Shown here in pieces: positions 51,933 through 59,863 of a stretch of DNA of 64,000 bases. Positions within the stretch are counted from its first letter, which is position 1, and the number at the start of each line of letters is the position of its first letter. The translations under genes were made by a program, and so were the position numbers. The stretch covers positions 1 to 64,000 of the forward strand of contig DXGH01000041.1 in assembly GCA_019114005.1 (NCBI GenBank), read 5' to 3'. The stretch comes from Candidatus Acetatifactor stercoripullorum. Its GTDB lineage: Bacteria; Bacillota; Clostridia; Lachnospirales; Lachnospiraceae. Below the pieces are notes generated by a model. The model worked only from the letters and a program-made list of their open reading frames with translations. It was not told the DNA's origin and did not search any database.

Positions 51933-53022
51933 GGTGAAGATAACGGAAAAATTTGTATTAGAAATCTTAAAAGAAGATTTCCAGGATCAATATGCAGACA
52001 TCTATGGAAGTAGTTATTTGCTGCAATATCTTGATAAGAAAATGAAAGCAGTACATAAGGGGAGTAAGACAAGGAAGAGTCTTGCTAATATTTATGCAAT
52101 ATATGCCATACTGCATTTTTATCAAAGCGATTATTATGATAAACCTGATGTATATAGGCAATTTGGTGGTTATGATTATATGCAGTTGTTTCACTTTTAC
52201 CAGGGACTGTATGGGGGCAGTAAATTGCAAAACCACGCATTAAATTCTCGGGTGAATGGAGAATTCAGAAATAAGTTTCCTGATCTAAAAAATGATTTGA
52301 TTATCGCGAATAACGGCAAATATTTAATACATATTGATTATTTGTATGTCGGCCAATGTGACATAAGCAGAACTTGCTGCAAGGTGATAGAAAAATATAT
52401 AGAGTTACTTGCTGCCAAGGACCATAAATTAATTACTTACTTACAGGAAATGCAGGATTTAACAGATTATAGTGAAAAGAAAGAACGTATTTGCCAGCTG
52501 CTTTCAGAAGACGCCGAAGCGAGAATATTTGAAATAATAAGCTATTCTATTTTAAAAAATCATTATAAAAACACTAAAGTTTATTTTGGATATTCCTTAA
52601 GCAGCCTGCAGGAGGAGAAACTGCAGCTTTACAAAACAGGTCGGACTAATGCGAATGATGGAGGTATTGATTTTGTAATGCGTCCGGTGGGCCGTTTTTT
52701 TCAAGTTACGGAAGTTGATAATTACGATAAATATCTTTTGGATATAGATAAAGTAATGCACTTTCCGATTACGTTTGTTATAAGAACAAAAACTTCAAGA
52801 GAGAAAGTTTTAAATGAGCTGGAAGCATACATAGATGAACGTGCAAACGGTATGGTTGTGATTAGGGAGCGTTACCATAATGCAATTGAAGAAATCATAA
52901 CCATAAATGAACTTAATGAGTGGACAAATGAATTGAGTAATGATGATGTGGACAGTATTTTAAGAGATATTGACATCTATTACAGATTAGAGATGAACAT
53001 GGATATAGTGGATGACGATTAG
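51916..53022 (+). CDS. Putative type II restriction endonuclease
   Basis: The 368-residue protein has no family I can name with certainty. A possible PD-(D/E)xK core is present near residue 240: GRTNANDGGIDFVMRP followed by GRFFQVTEVDNYDKY, where GGID supplies the Asp and the usual ExK is changed to QVTEV. Overlap with the methyltransferase gene, similar AT-rich composition and lack of other functions make the cognate endonuclease the best guess. ATG at 51916 is used; GTG at 51933 region, after GTGAGG, is an alternative. Confidence 0.6.
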   Translation: MQEVSEVKITEKFVLEILKEDFQDQYADIYGSSYLLQYLDKKMKAVHKGSKTRKSLANIYAIYAILHFYQSDYYDKPDVYRQFGGYDYMQLFHFYQGLYGGSKLQNHALNSRVNGEFRNKFPDLKNDLIIANNGKYLIHIDYLYVGQCDISRTCCKVIEKYIELLAAKDHKLITYLQEMQDLTDYSEKKERICQLLSEDAEARIFEIISYSILKNHYKNTKVYFGYSLSSLQEEKLQLYKTGRTNANDGGIDFVMRPVGRFFQVTEVDNYDKYLLDIDKVMHFPITFVIRTKTSREKVLNELEAYIDERANGMVVIRERYHNAIEEIITINELNEWTNELSNDDVDSILRDIDIYYRLEMNMDIVDDD

Positions 53023-53032
53023 GATCATGATC

Positions 53033-53056
53033 AAGGGGCTGTATATACAGCCCCTT
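53033..53056. terminator. Terminator between restriction gene and agrD
   Basis: AAGGGGCTGTA and TACAGCCCCTT form a near-perfect palindrome between the two convergent transcripts, with CCCCTTTG on the + strand side. Confidence 0.7.
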
Positions 53057-53072
53057 TGACATAAAGAGTGAA

Positions 53073-53189
53073 TCATTCTTCTTCATTTTTTTCAGGAAAC
53101 GGATACTCCCCAAACAAAACAATACTAGAAAGATTAGTTTCTACCCACCAAACGAATGTCTCGATACAGTTCAGAACTGTAGGAATCAT
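53073..53189 (-). CDS. agrD: AgrD-like autoinducing peptide precursor with Ser instead of Cys
   Basis: The 38-residue peptide starts MIPTVLNCIETFVWWVET, an amphipathic leader, then NLSSIVLF and the acidic tail GEYPFPEKNEEE. In AgrD proteins the ring residue (usually Cys) is five residues before the cut site, followed by a tail like DEVEVPKE. Here the matching residue is Ser-22, with Ile-Val-Leu-Phe after it, so the product would be a lactone and not a thiolactone. The ATG overlaps the agrB stop (ATGA) and GGGGG stands 8 bases before it. The only Cys (8) is in the leader. Confidence 0.82.
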   Translation of the reverse strand: MIPTVLNCIETFVWWVETNLSSIVLFGEYPFPEKNEEE

Positions 53190-53740
53190 TTTGCACGTCC
53201 CCCTTTCTTTCGTATTTTCGCGGCAGACAGCTGCAGCGAATGCAATATAATGACCCAGAAACCGGCAGCGGTAAAGCTGCTTTGCGGCATTATACATAAA
53301 AACAGTGCGTAAAAAAATATGGTAAGACAGGTAAAGTCCCGAAACCTTTTTGAGGCGGCTGGAAGCGGGTCCGGCCTGTATTTTGAGGTTACGGGGCCGA
53401 TTCGACAGCATATCAAAAGTGAGCCTGCAAGAAGAAGCAGCTGAAGATACTTGGGCAGAAGAAGCTGCGGCAGTACCACAACGCACAGGCCAAGATAAAT
53501 GGTGGAGCCCAGCAGGCAGGCGGGATAAGTGTAAAAATGCAGTCCCCCGGTGGAACAGCGCAGCAGCATCATAATAAACAGCGCTGTAAAATACAGGGGC
53601 AGCTGATTACGGAACAGGATTCCCATAATCAGCATTTTACTCAGCTCTGAGCCAAGGGTTTTTGCTAAAAAAACTATCAATGACATTTGATAGCTGGTGA
53701 GATGATATTTTTCCTTTATTTGTCTTTTGATCGATTCCAT
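53186..53740 (-). CDS. agrB: AgrB-like peptide-processing membrane protease
   Basis: The 184-residue membrane protein cuts and cyclises AgrD. The family motifs are present: the basic start MESIKRQIKEKYHLTSYQ, RCSTGGLHFYTYPACLL with the catalytic His and Cys, and about five membrane helices. ATG at 53740 with GGGAG upstream gives the standard length; the longer frame adds an unusual N-terminus. It is translationally coupled to agrD. Confidence 0.93.
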   Translation of the reverse strand: MESIKRQIKEKYHLTSYQMSLIVFLAKTLGSELSKMLIMGILFRNQLPLYFTALFIMMLLRCSTGGLHFYTYPACLLGSTIYLGLCVVVLPQLLLPKYLQLLLLAGSLLICCRIGPVTSKYRPDPLPAASKRFRDFTCLTIFFYALFLCIMPQSSFTAAGFWVIILHSLQLSAAKIRKKGGRAK

Positions 53741-54038
53741 AAACGACTCCCTTACTAGCATCAGGATATCAAAATGCGGGAAAAAATGAAAATATTTCAG
53801 TGAAGCGGGGATTTTTTGTGCTGACCTCCGTTCAAGCAATATAAATGAGGCCTGATAAAACAAAAATGTCAGGTTTGGTTAAAAAAATTTTCGATTCGGT
53901 AAAACAGACTGAGGAATAGTGGGAAAAAGAGATAAGATAGAATTGAAAAAGGAACTGTAGGTAAAATGCAATGGGTGCAACTGCTGGTTTATCATTGTTT
54001 GCCGAAGGATGTAAAATCTTGGCATATGGAGGAATAAT
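53741..54038. other. Divergent control region agrBD / XRE gene
   Basis: No gene is supported. The + strand holds two related 9-base sites, TTGGTTAAA at 53875 and TCGGTAAAA at 53896, spaced 21 bases start to start, which is the geometry of a LytTR binding site (9-bp repeats, 12-bp gap). On the - strand a TGACAT and an A/T-rich stretch could be the agrBD promoter, without a convincing full match. Confidence 0.35.
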
Positions 54039-54362
54039 ATGTCAGATATGTGCATAGGGGAAAGAATCAGAAAATTGCGTGAAAGCAGACATTACACAAG
54101 GGAGGTTCTTGCGGAAAAAGCGGATATTTCTGCAAAATTTTTGTATGAAATAGAAACAGGCAAGAAGGGCTTCTCGGCGGAAACACTGTGTAAGATATCC
54201 AGAGCGCTGTGTGTGAGCTGTGATTTTATTATGCGGGGTGAGAAAGGGGAGCAAAGCGAAAATCAGGAGATTATCTATGTATTAGAGACGCTGGAGCCAA
54301 GGCAGGTCGAAAAAATACGAGATATATTAAGTGTTTTGACACAAATATGCGACGCGATATAA
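54039..54362 (+). CDS. XRE-family regulator
   Basis: The 107-residue protein is one helix-turn-helix domain (IGERIRKLRESRHYTREVLA, DISAKFLYEIETGKKGFSAE) with a short helical tail. TGGAGGAATAAT precedes ATG. It is divergent from agrBD and may regulate it. A terminator follows directly, so it is a single-gene transcript. Confidence 0.9.
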   Translation: MSDMCIGERIRKLRESRHYTREVLAEKADISAKFLYEIETGKKGFSAETLCKISRALCVSCDFIMRGEKGEQSENQEIIYVLETLEPRQVEKIRDILSVLTQICDAI

Positions 54363-54371
54363 GGGTGATGC

Positions 54372-54406
54372 AAAAGGTGCGGTTTCCAACAGAAACCGCG
54401 CCTTTT
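54372..54406 (+). terminator. Terminator of the XRE gene
   Basis: AAAAGGTGCGGTTTC and GAAACCGCGCCTTTT form a 15-bp stem with one mismatch and a 5-base loop. Confidence 0.88.
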
Positions 54407-54490
54407 AAAATCTCAGACAACGCCGATAGAATAGGAAATGTCTCTTGCCGCATATAAATTAGGGAGCAAATGTGGCAAAGCGGGATTAAA

Positions 54491-56254
54491 ATGAATCAGA
54501 AGCTGGAGGACATACTGAATTTGGCGTTGGAAACGCCTCAGGAGATCAGGGAACAGACGGAAACGCTGAACGTTGGATTTGACGGCGAAAGCAGAACCTG
54601 GGAGCTGATAGTCAAATACCATGGCAGCCTGGAGCGGCTTGCCGGACTTGGCGTGAAAGTGGAATATTTGATCGCTGGCTATGCCATACTGACTGTGCCG
54701 GAGGGCCTGGTGGATATGGTAGCCGATGTGGAAGAAATAGAATATGTGGAAAAGCCTAAGCGGTATTTTTACGCTGTGTCTGCTCCCGCGGATGGTTCCT
54801 GTCTGCCTCGTGCCACGCTTCAGGAGCCCTTTTTAACGGGGCGGGGCGTGCTGATAGCTGTTTTGGATTCCGGCATTGCGTATGAACGCAAAGATTTCCG
54901 AAAGGAAAACGGAGATACCCGGATTCGGTTTCTCTGGGATCAGACGCTGATGCCGGGGGAGGCCGGGGCGCCGCCGGAGGGATTTTCCATGGGGGTTGAG
55001 TTTGACCAGGAGAGAATTAACCGGGCGCTGCGGGAAACTGGAGAAGGAGAACGGTATGCTCTGGTTCCCAGCAGGGACGTAAACGGACATGGGACGGCGG
55101 TGGCAGGAATTGCCGCAGGCAGCGCCATTTTGGAGCAGGCATATAAAGGGGTTTCGCCGGAAGCGGAGCTTTTGGTGGTAAAGCTTGGCGCGCCAAATGA
55201 GCTCGGCTTTCCCAGAACAACGGAAATTATGCGAGGCGTCACTTATGCTTTGAGAAAGGCGATTCTTTTGGGCATGCCGCTGGTAATTAATTTAAGCTTT
55301 GGAAACAGCTACGGGGCCCATGACGGAAGCTCTTTAATGGAACGTTTTTTAGACAATGCAGCAGAAATCGGACGTACGGTTATCTGTGTGGGAAGTGGAA
55401 ACGAGGGCAGCTCCAGAGGACACGTTTCGGGAAATGTGGAGCAGGAGACTGCTGTGGAGCTGGCGGTAGGGGCCTACGAAACAGCGCTGAATATACAGCT
55501 GTGGAAGCACTACAGCGACCGTTACCGTATCCGCCTGCGCTCTCCCGGAGGCCGGGAGCAGGAGCTGCCGGAGGTCGTGGAGGCCGGAAAATATACCTTG
55601 CAGATGGAACAGACCCGGATTCTTGTGTACATGGGAGAGCCAACCCCCTATGCGGTGGCCCAGGAAATTTATCTGGATATGATTCCCCTTGCGGGCCCTT
55701 ACATTAACAGCGGTATCTGGACCATCCTCATAGAGCCTGTCAAAGTGGTGACGGGACAGTATTATCTGTACTTGCCAAGCAGTGCCATTCGAAATGAAAG
55801 CACGGGCTTTTACAGAGCGGCGCCTCAGGTTACGCTGACCATTCCCTCCACGGCAGCCAAGGTGATTACTGTGGGGGCCTATGACAGCACCTATGATACC
55901 TATGCGGATTTCTCCGGCAGGGGCTACGTAGACAGGCGGCGTACCATCGGGGTGGTTACGGCCGGTCTTACGAAGCCGGACCTGGCGGCTCCCGGCGTTG
56001 GGATTTTAGCCCCGGACATCTATGGCGGCTACACACCCTTTACGGGAACCTCCTTTGCGGCGCCCATTGTCTCCGGCAGTGCAGCGCTTTTGATGGAATG
56101 GGGCATTGTCCGGGGGAACGACGCTTTCCTGTATGGAGAAAAGGTAAAGGCGTATCTGCGAAGCGGAGCAAGGCCTGTAAGAGGAGAGGCGGAGTACCCC
56201 AATGACAGGGTTGGTTTTGGCGCTCTCTGCCTGGCGGACAGCCTGCCAGTTTGA
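54491..56254 (+). CDS. Subtilisin-like S8 peptidase, Csp-like
   Basis: The protein of about 587 residues is a subtilase with Asp in AVLDSGIAY, His in DVNGHGTAVAGIAAGSA and Ser in FTGTSFAAPIVSGSAA, so the triad looks complete. The N-terminal part (MNQKLEDILNLALETPQEIR, then a prodomain ending near residue 100) and the large jelly-roll insert between His and Ser are those of the clostridial Csp proteases that process the germination lytic enzyme SleC. There is no signal peptide. The ATG at 54491 is chosen to match the family start; an ATG 21 bases upstream is also possible. Confidence 0.85.
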   Translation: MNQKLEDILNLALETPQEIREQTETLNVGFDGESRTWELIVKYHGSLERLAGLGVKVEYLIAGYAILTVPEGLVDMVADVEEIEYVEKPKRYFYAVSAPADGSCLPRATLQEPFLTGRGVLIAVLDSGIAYERKDFRKENGDTRIRFLWDQTLMPGEAGAPPEGFSMGVEFDQERINRALRETGEGERYALVPSRDVNGHGTAVAGIAAGSAILEQAYKGVSPEAELLVVKLGAPNELGFPRTTEIMRGVTYALRKAILLGMPLVINLSFGNSYGAHDGSSLMERFLDNAAEIGRTVICVGSGNEGSSRGHVSGNVEQETAVELAVGAYETALNIQLWKHYSDRYRIRLRSPGGREQELPEVVEAGKYTLQMEQTRILVYMGEPTPYAVAQEIYLDMIPLAGPYINSGIWTILIEPVKVVTGQYYLYLPSSAIRNESTGFYRAAPQVTLTIPSTAAKVITVGAYDSTYDTYADFSGRGYVDRRRTIGVVTAGLTKPDLAAPGVGILAPDIYGGYTPFTGTSFAAPIVSGSAALLMEWGIVRGNDAFLYGEKVKAYLRSGARPVRGEAEYPNDRVGFGALCLADSLPV

Positions 56255-56407
56255 ATTTATAAAACCAAGGAAAGCTGTTGAAAATGTAGTAAAAAGTGTT
56301 AATAGTAATTTACTTTTTAAATTAGTGACGGTATAATACATATAGAAAATAGCAATAAAATTTTAATTTTATCTGAATAGATAAAGCTTATACAAAAGGA
56401 TGGATGA

Positions 56408-57373
56408 ATGAGCGAAACATTAAAGCAGGTACTGGATGACTATTATAAGACGATAAAAGAGGGCCGGGCTAACTATCGGGCATGTTATAATAGTTTTTTA
56501 GAATACTGCGACAAGTATATAAATGTACCATTATTTGAAATGTCCAAAGCGCTTACCAAAATAGAAATCAAGTATGCCTGTAAATATTATTTTGAAAAAA
56601 GTAAAAAGGCAACAACTATTGAAGCGATTCAAAGATATTTGACAGCAATAGACCAATTTTATAAGTATATTAAAAAACAGGGTATTACATGGGAGCATTT
56701 GGAAGGTGGATGCAGAAACAAACAGATCGTGCATGATATATGTGTAAGCTTAAATGACGAATTAACGCAAAAAATATATTTACCATTTGATGAAGAAAAG
56801 GCAGTAAAGATTGCGGAAGAACAAATAGCGCTATTGAATAGAGATAACTTTTTTCAATTGGGACAATCGGTTATATACCGGATGCTCAGCACATATGGGT
56901 TTAAAGAAAAGGTCATTACTAATTTTAAAATGGAGGATTTTAGTAAACGGGAAGAAACGCTGCTGATAAGTGGCGAGGAAGAGCAGGAACTGCGTATAAA
57001 GCTTGATGAGGATATATTGGCTGATTTAGTAAGGTATTGTGAACTGCATAAGTATCCTGATAGAACATATTTGTTTACAAAAAGCAATGGAACACAACTG
57101 ACACCTAATAGCATATTTATAACCCTAAAAGAAAGAATGAAAAAATTAGATGTCTCTAATTTTACTCCTACGACAGTTGCATTACAAGGAGTTGTTAATT
57201 TGATTGAAAAGGGGTTAACGTTACAGGAAATAAAAATTTTGACAAAATTTGAAACACAAAAAATAGAGGATGTTTCGAAATATCTATTAACAGATGAAGA
57301 TGCTGAAAAAGTAATCAATGAAAAACTTCAAAAGGAAATTGTACAGACGCAGAAAAAACTTGAGCTGGGGTGA
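56408..57373 (+). CDS. Tyrosine-recombinase-like protein without catalytic residues
   Basis: The 321-residue protein has a SAM-like N-terminal domain (residues 1-100, with YLTAIDQFYKYIKKQGI) and a C-terminal part with the shape of a phage-integrase domain. The first box reads MLSTYGFKEKVITNFKMEDF where GLRxxEL is expected (Arg to Lys), and the HxLR box reads TPTTVALQ, so His and Arg are lost; only a Tyr in EDVSKYL may remain. It is therefore probably a DNA-binding protein and not a recombinase. It is AT-rich and lies 4 bases before a HipA-like kinase gene. Confidence 0.65.
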   Translation: MSETLKQVLDDYYKTIKEGRANYRACYNSFLEYCDKYINVPLFEMSKALTKIEIKYACKYYFEKSKKATTIEAIQRYLTAIDQFYKYIKKQGITWEHLEGGCRNKQIVHDICVSLNDELTQKIYLPFDEEKAVKIAEEQIALLNRDNFFQLGQSVIYRMLSTYGFKEKVITNFKMEDFSKREETLLISGEEEQELRIKLDEDILADLVRYCELHKYPDRTYLFTKSNGTQLTPNSIFITLKERMKKLDVSNFTPTTVALQGVVNLIEKGLTLQEIKILTKFETQKIEDVSKYLLTDEDAEKVINEKLQKEIVQTQKKLELG

Positions 57374-57377
57374 TATT

Positions 57378-58289
57378 TTGGAATTAATAAATTTTAATGA
57401 TTTTCAGCAAAATCAAAGAATGTATGGTGGAACAGCAGGCCGAAAAATGGGAATTACTTATAATGGGAAAGATTACCTTTTAAAATTTCCCGGCAATTTA
57501 AAAGAGCAGAAGATGAAAAATATTAATCTTAGTTATTCCAATAGTCCTATCTGCGAATATATTGGTTCAAAGATATATGAATTGGTTGAACTGCCTGTTC
57601 ACAATACGATTTTAGGAATAAGAAATGGGAAAATTGTAGTAGCCTGTGAAGATTTTTTGCAAGATGGAGACAGGCTCTATGAGTTTGATAAGATAAAAGT
57701 TACCTTTGAACCCCATTTTTTAGATTCTAATGGGAATGAAACAAATGGTGTCGGTGTAGATTTGTATGAAATCATGATGACGCTGCAAGAACATCCGTTT
57801 TTGCAGAATATTCCAGGAGTAAAGGAACATTTTTGGAATATGTTTGTAATGGATGCCCTAATTGGAAATACAGATCGCAATAATAGCAACTGGGGAATTA
57901 TTTTGCGTAAAGATGGTTCAAAGGAAATAGCTCCTGTTTATGATAATGGTAATTGTTTGAATAGTAAATGGGATGATGAAAAGATGCAGATAGTTATGGA
58001 TGATGATGGCAAAATGGAAGCGGAGGCATATAAGGCGCGCAGATGTATTTATGAATTACAAGGAAAGAGGGTTAATCCTTACCATATAATAGAAAGTATG
58101 GAATATCAGGAGTGTTCAGATGCGGTACGAAACCTGACCCCTAAAATAGAAAGTTGTATGAGCAGAATATGGCTGATAATAGAAGAAATTCCAGTTTTGT
58201 CAGAAATACAAAAGCGGTTCTTTACACGGATTATTCAATGGAGATATGAAAAAGTATTACTGCCGGTATACCAAGAACTGATGAAATAA
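57378..58289 (+). CDS. HipA/CtkA-like serine/threonine kinase
   Basis: The protein of about 303 residues has an N-terminal KDYLLKFPGN (likely ATP-binding Lys) and a catalytic region MDALIGNTDRNNSNWGII, matching the NxDRHxxN loop of HipA kinases, then APVYDNGNCL with the Mg-binding Asp. The compact size and lack of the HipA N-subdomain resemble CtkA. HipA kinases act as toxins that phosphorylate translation factors. TTG at 57378 is chosen because GGGG lies 7 bases before it; it starts 4 bases after the recombinase-like gene. Confidence 0.78.
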   Translation: MELINFNDFQQNQRMYGGTAGRKMGITYNGKDYLLKFPGNLKEQKMKNINLSYSNSPICEYIGSKIYELVELPVHNTILGIRNGKIVVACEDFLQDGDRLYEFDKIKVTFEPHFLDSNGNETNGVGVDLYEIMMTLQEHPFLQNIPGVKEHFWNMFVMDALIGNTDRNNSNWGIILRKDGSKEIAPVYDNGNCLNSKWDDEKMQIVMDDDGKMEAEAYKARRCIYELQGKRVNPYHIIESMEYQECSDAVRNLTPKIESCMSRIWLIIEEIPVLSEIQKRFFTRIIQWRYEKVLLPVYQELMK

Positions 58290-58328
58290 AAATGGCCTTT
58301 GAAGGTATAGGAAAGGAGTGTTTACATA

Positions 58329-58544
58329 ATGTACATTGATGAAAAAATTGACTTGCGAGATAATCTTCCAACTGCACTGCAGCACGATTTTGAAGAATTG
58401 CAGGAATACTATGAAGCGGGCGATTGGTTTATGTTTGACACTGTTTTTGAAGCGGTGGAAGCAAGCGTAAAAGCACATTACCTGGCGGGGGAAATTACCA
58501 AGGATGATTTGAATTGTATTTTCAAGAAATATGGTATTGCTTGA
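58329..58544 (+). CDS. Small acidic protein of the HipA-like module
   Basis: The 71-residue acidic, helical protein (DLRDNLPTALQHDFEELQEY, WFMFDTVFEAVEASVKAHYL) has no family I recognise. GGAAAGGAGTG precedes ATG at good distance and it lies 39 bases after the kinase gene. Small acidic proteins beside a toxin are often antidotes or adaptors; that role here is inference. Confidence 0.7.
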   Translation: MYIDEKIDLRDNLPTALQHDFEELQEYYEAGDWFMFDTVFEAVEASVKAHYLAGEITKDDLNCIFKKYGIA

Positions 58545-58597
58545 CCTTTTAGGAGAATTGAATAGAAAATTAAAATATTTTTGGTGAAATTGGCAGA

Positions 58598-58650
58598 TTG
58601 TTTCCCCTTCCCGAAAATGATACTATTATTTAAAACAATCGATTGCGCAG
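58598..58650 (+). promoter_or_regulatory. Promoter and operator of the galactan regulator gene
   Basis: TTGTTT at 58598-58603 and TACTAT at 58621-58626 are 17 bases apart. CAATCGATTGCGCAG follows at 58636-58650 and shares TTGCGCA with the operator before the binding-protein gene, suggesting autoregulation. Confidence 0.5.
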
Positions 58651-58688
58651 TTTGTGGCGGCGATATGGTTTGGGAATGGAGTGGAATT

Positions 58689-59699
58689 ATGGGCAGTGTA
58701 AATTTGGAAAAAGCAATGACGATTCATGATGTGGCCAGGGAGCTGGGTGTTTCTGCCAGCACGGTGTCCAGGGCCATATCCGGCAAGGGAAGGATCGGGA
58801 ATGCCACCAGAGACCGGGTGCTGCAGTACATAGAAGAGCATGGATTTTACCCCAATGCGGCCGCTCAGAGCCTGGCCCAGTCAAGAACCAACAACATTGC
58901 CATTATTCTGCCGGAGGTAAAAACTTTGGCCGATATGCCTTTTTTTCACACCTGCATGTATGGAGTGGAGGAAATGGCGCAAGCTAATGACTATGATATG
59001 CTGGTGGTGATTACAAACGGCAGGGAGCTAAGGCCGCTGGAGCGTCTCATCCAGAACCGCAAGGTGGACGGCATGATTCTGACAAGGACCTATGCGGATG
59101 ATTTTTTCGCCCGCTACCTGAAGAAGAAACAGATTCCCTTTGTGACGGTGGGGCAGGTGGAGGATCAGGACATTATCCAGGTGGACAATGACAATATCGG
59201 AGCCTGCAGGGAGCTGGTAAGCGTGCTTTTCTCCAAGGGAATCAAACAGATTGCCTATCTGGGCTGCAGCATGGAGCAGACGGTGAATAGATGCCGGTAC
59301 GAGGGGTACCTGGCCGGTTATGCAAAGGCAGGAAAGGCGGTGCAGAGTGAATTTATTTATACTGCCCTGAACAATGAGGCCATGGTGGAAATGGCTGTGG
59401 ACGAGCTTTTGAAAAATCAGGTGGATTGTATGCTCTGCCAGGATGATTATATCTGTGACGAGGTGATACGCTGTCTTGAAAAGGAGGGAGTAGACGTCCC
59501 AGGGCAGGTAAAGGTGGCATCCTGCCATTACAGCCGTCTGCTGGATCATTATCCGGTGACGGTCACATCCTTAAAGTTTGATATCATGGATTTAGGAAGG
59601 CGGGCCTGCCGGATACTTTTGGACAGCATAAACGGCAGAGAGGTTCCCATCAGAACGCTTTTGGATTATGAAGTGATTTTAAAGGAATCCACAAAATGA
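58689..59699 (+). CDS. LacI-family regulator of the galactan operon (GanR-like)
   Basis: The 336-residue protein has the LacI helix-turn-helix (TIHDVARELGVSASTVSRAI), the hinge GFYPNAAAQSLAQS and a sugar-binding domain (RKVDGMILTRTYADD, GIKQIAYLG). ATG at 58689 follows GGAGTGGAATT; the longer frame is not supported. The position before an ABC importer and a GH53 galactanase matches GanR of Bacillus. Sites with TTGCGCA lie before this gene and before the binding-protein gene. Confidence 0.9.
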   Translation: MGSVNLEKAMTIHDVARELGVSASTVSRAISGKGRIGNATRDRVLQYIEEHGFYPNAAAQSLAQSRTNNIAIILPEVKTLADMPFFHTCMYGVEEMAQANDYDMLVVITNGRELRPLERLIQNRKVDGMILTRTYADDFFARYLKKKQIPFVTVGQVEDQDIIQVDNDNIGACRELVSVLFSKGIKQIAYLGCSMEQTVNRCRYEGYLAGYAKAGKAVQSEFIYTALNNEAMVEMAVDELLKNQVDCMLCQDDYICDEVIRCLEKEGVDVPGQVKVASCHYSRLLDHYPVTVTSLKFDIMDLGRRACRILLDSINGREVPIRTLLDYEVILKESTK

Positions 59700-59765
59700 C
59701 AGTATCAGCAAGAACTTTAGTAAAAGTGCACAAAAAAAGAGCGCAATATCAGTAAATATGATAAA

Positions 59766-59834
59766 TTGACAATGGCAGCAAATCTTGTTAAACTATGGAC
59801 ATAGTCAAGCGGTTGCGCAATATTTGCGCATTTG
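59766..59834 (+). promoter_or_regulatory. Promoter and TTGCGCA operators of the gan-like operon
   Basis: TTGACA at 59766-59771 and TAAACT at 59789-59794 are 17 bases apart. Directly after it the sequence CGGTTGCGCAATATTTGCGC (59810-59829) holds two TTGCGCA-type half sites, in the position of a LacI-family operator. Confidence 0.65.
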
Positions 59835-59863
59835 CTTGTGCAAAATAAAAGGAGGAAACCAAA

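Noticed and set aside
50991-53022. Complete mobile element around the restriction-modification pair
   Set aside because: No transposase, integrase or terminal repeats were seen at its borders, so only transfer of the two genes is suggested by base composition.
53190-53486. Longer N-terminal extension of the AgrD frame
   Set aside because: It overlaps agrB in another frame; the ATG at 53189 has a ribosome site and an ATGA overlap with the agrB stop.
56408-57373. Active integrase of an integrated element
   Set aside because: The Arg and His catalytic boxes are lost and no attachment repeats flank the gene.
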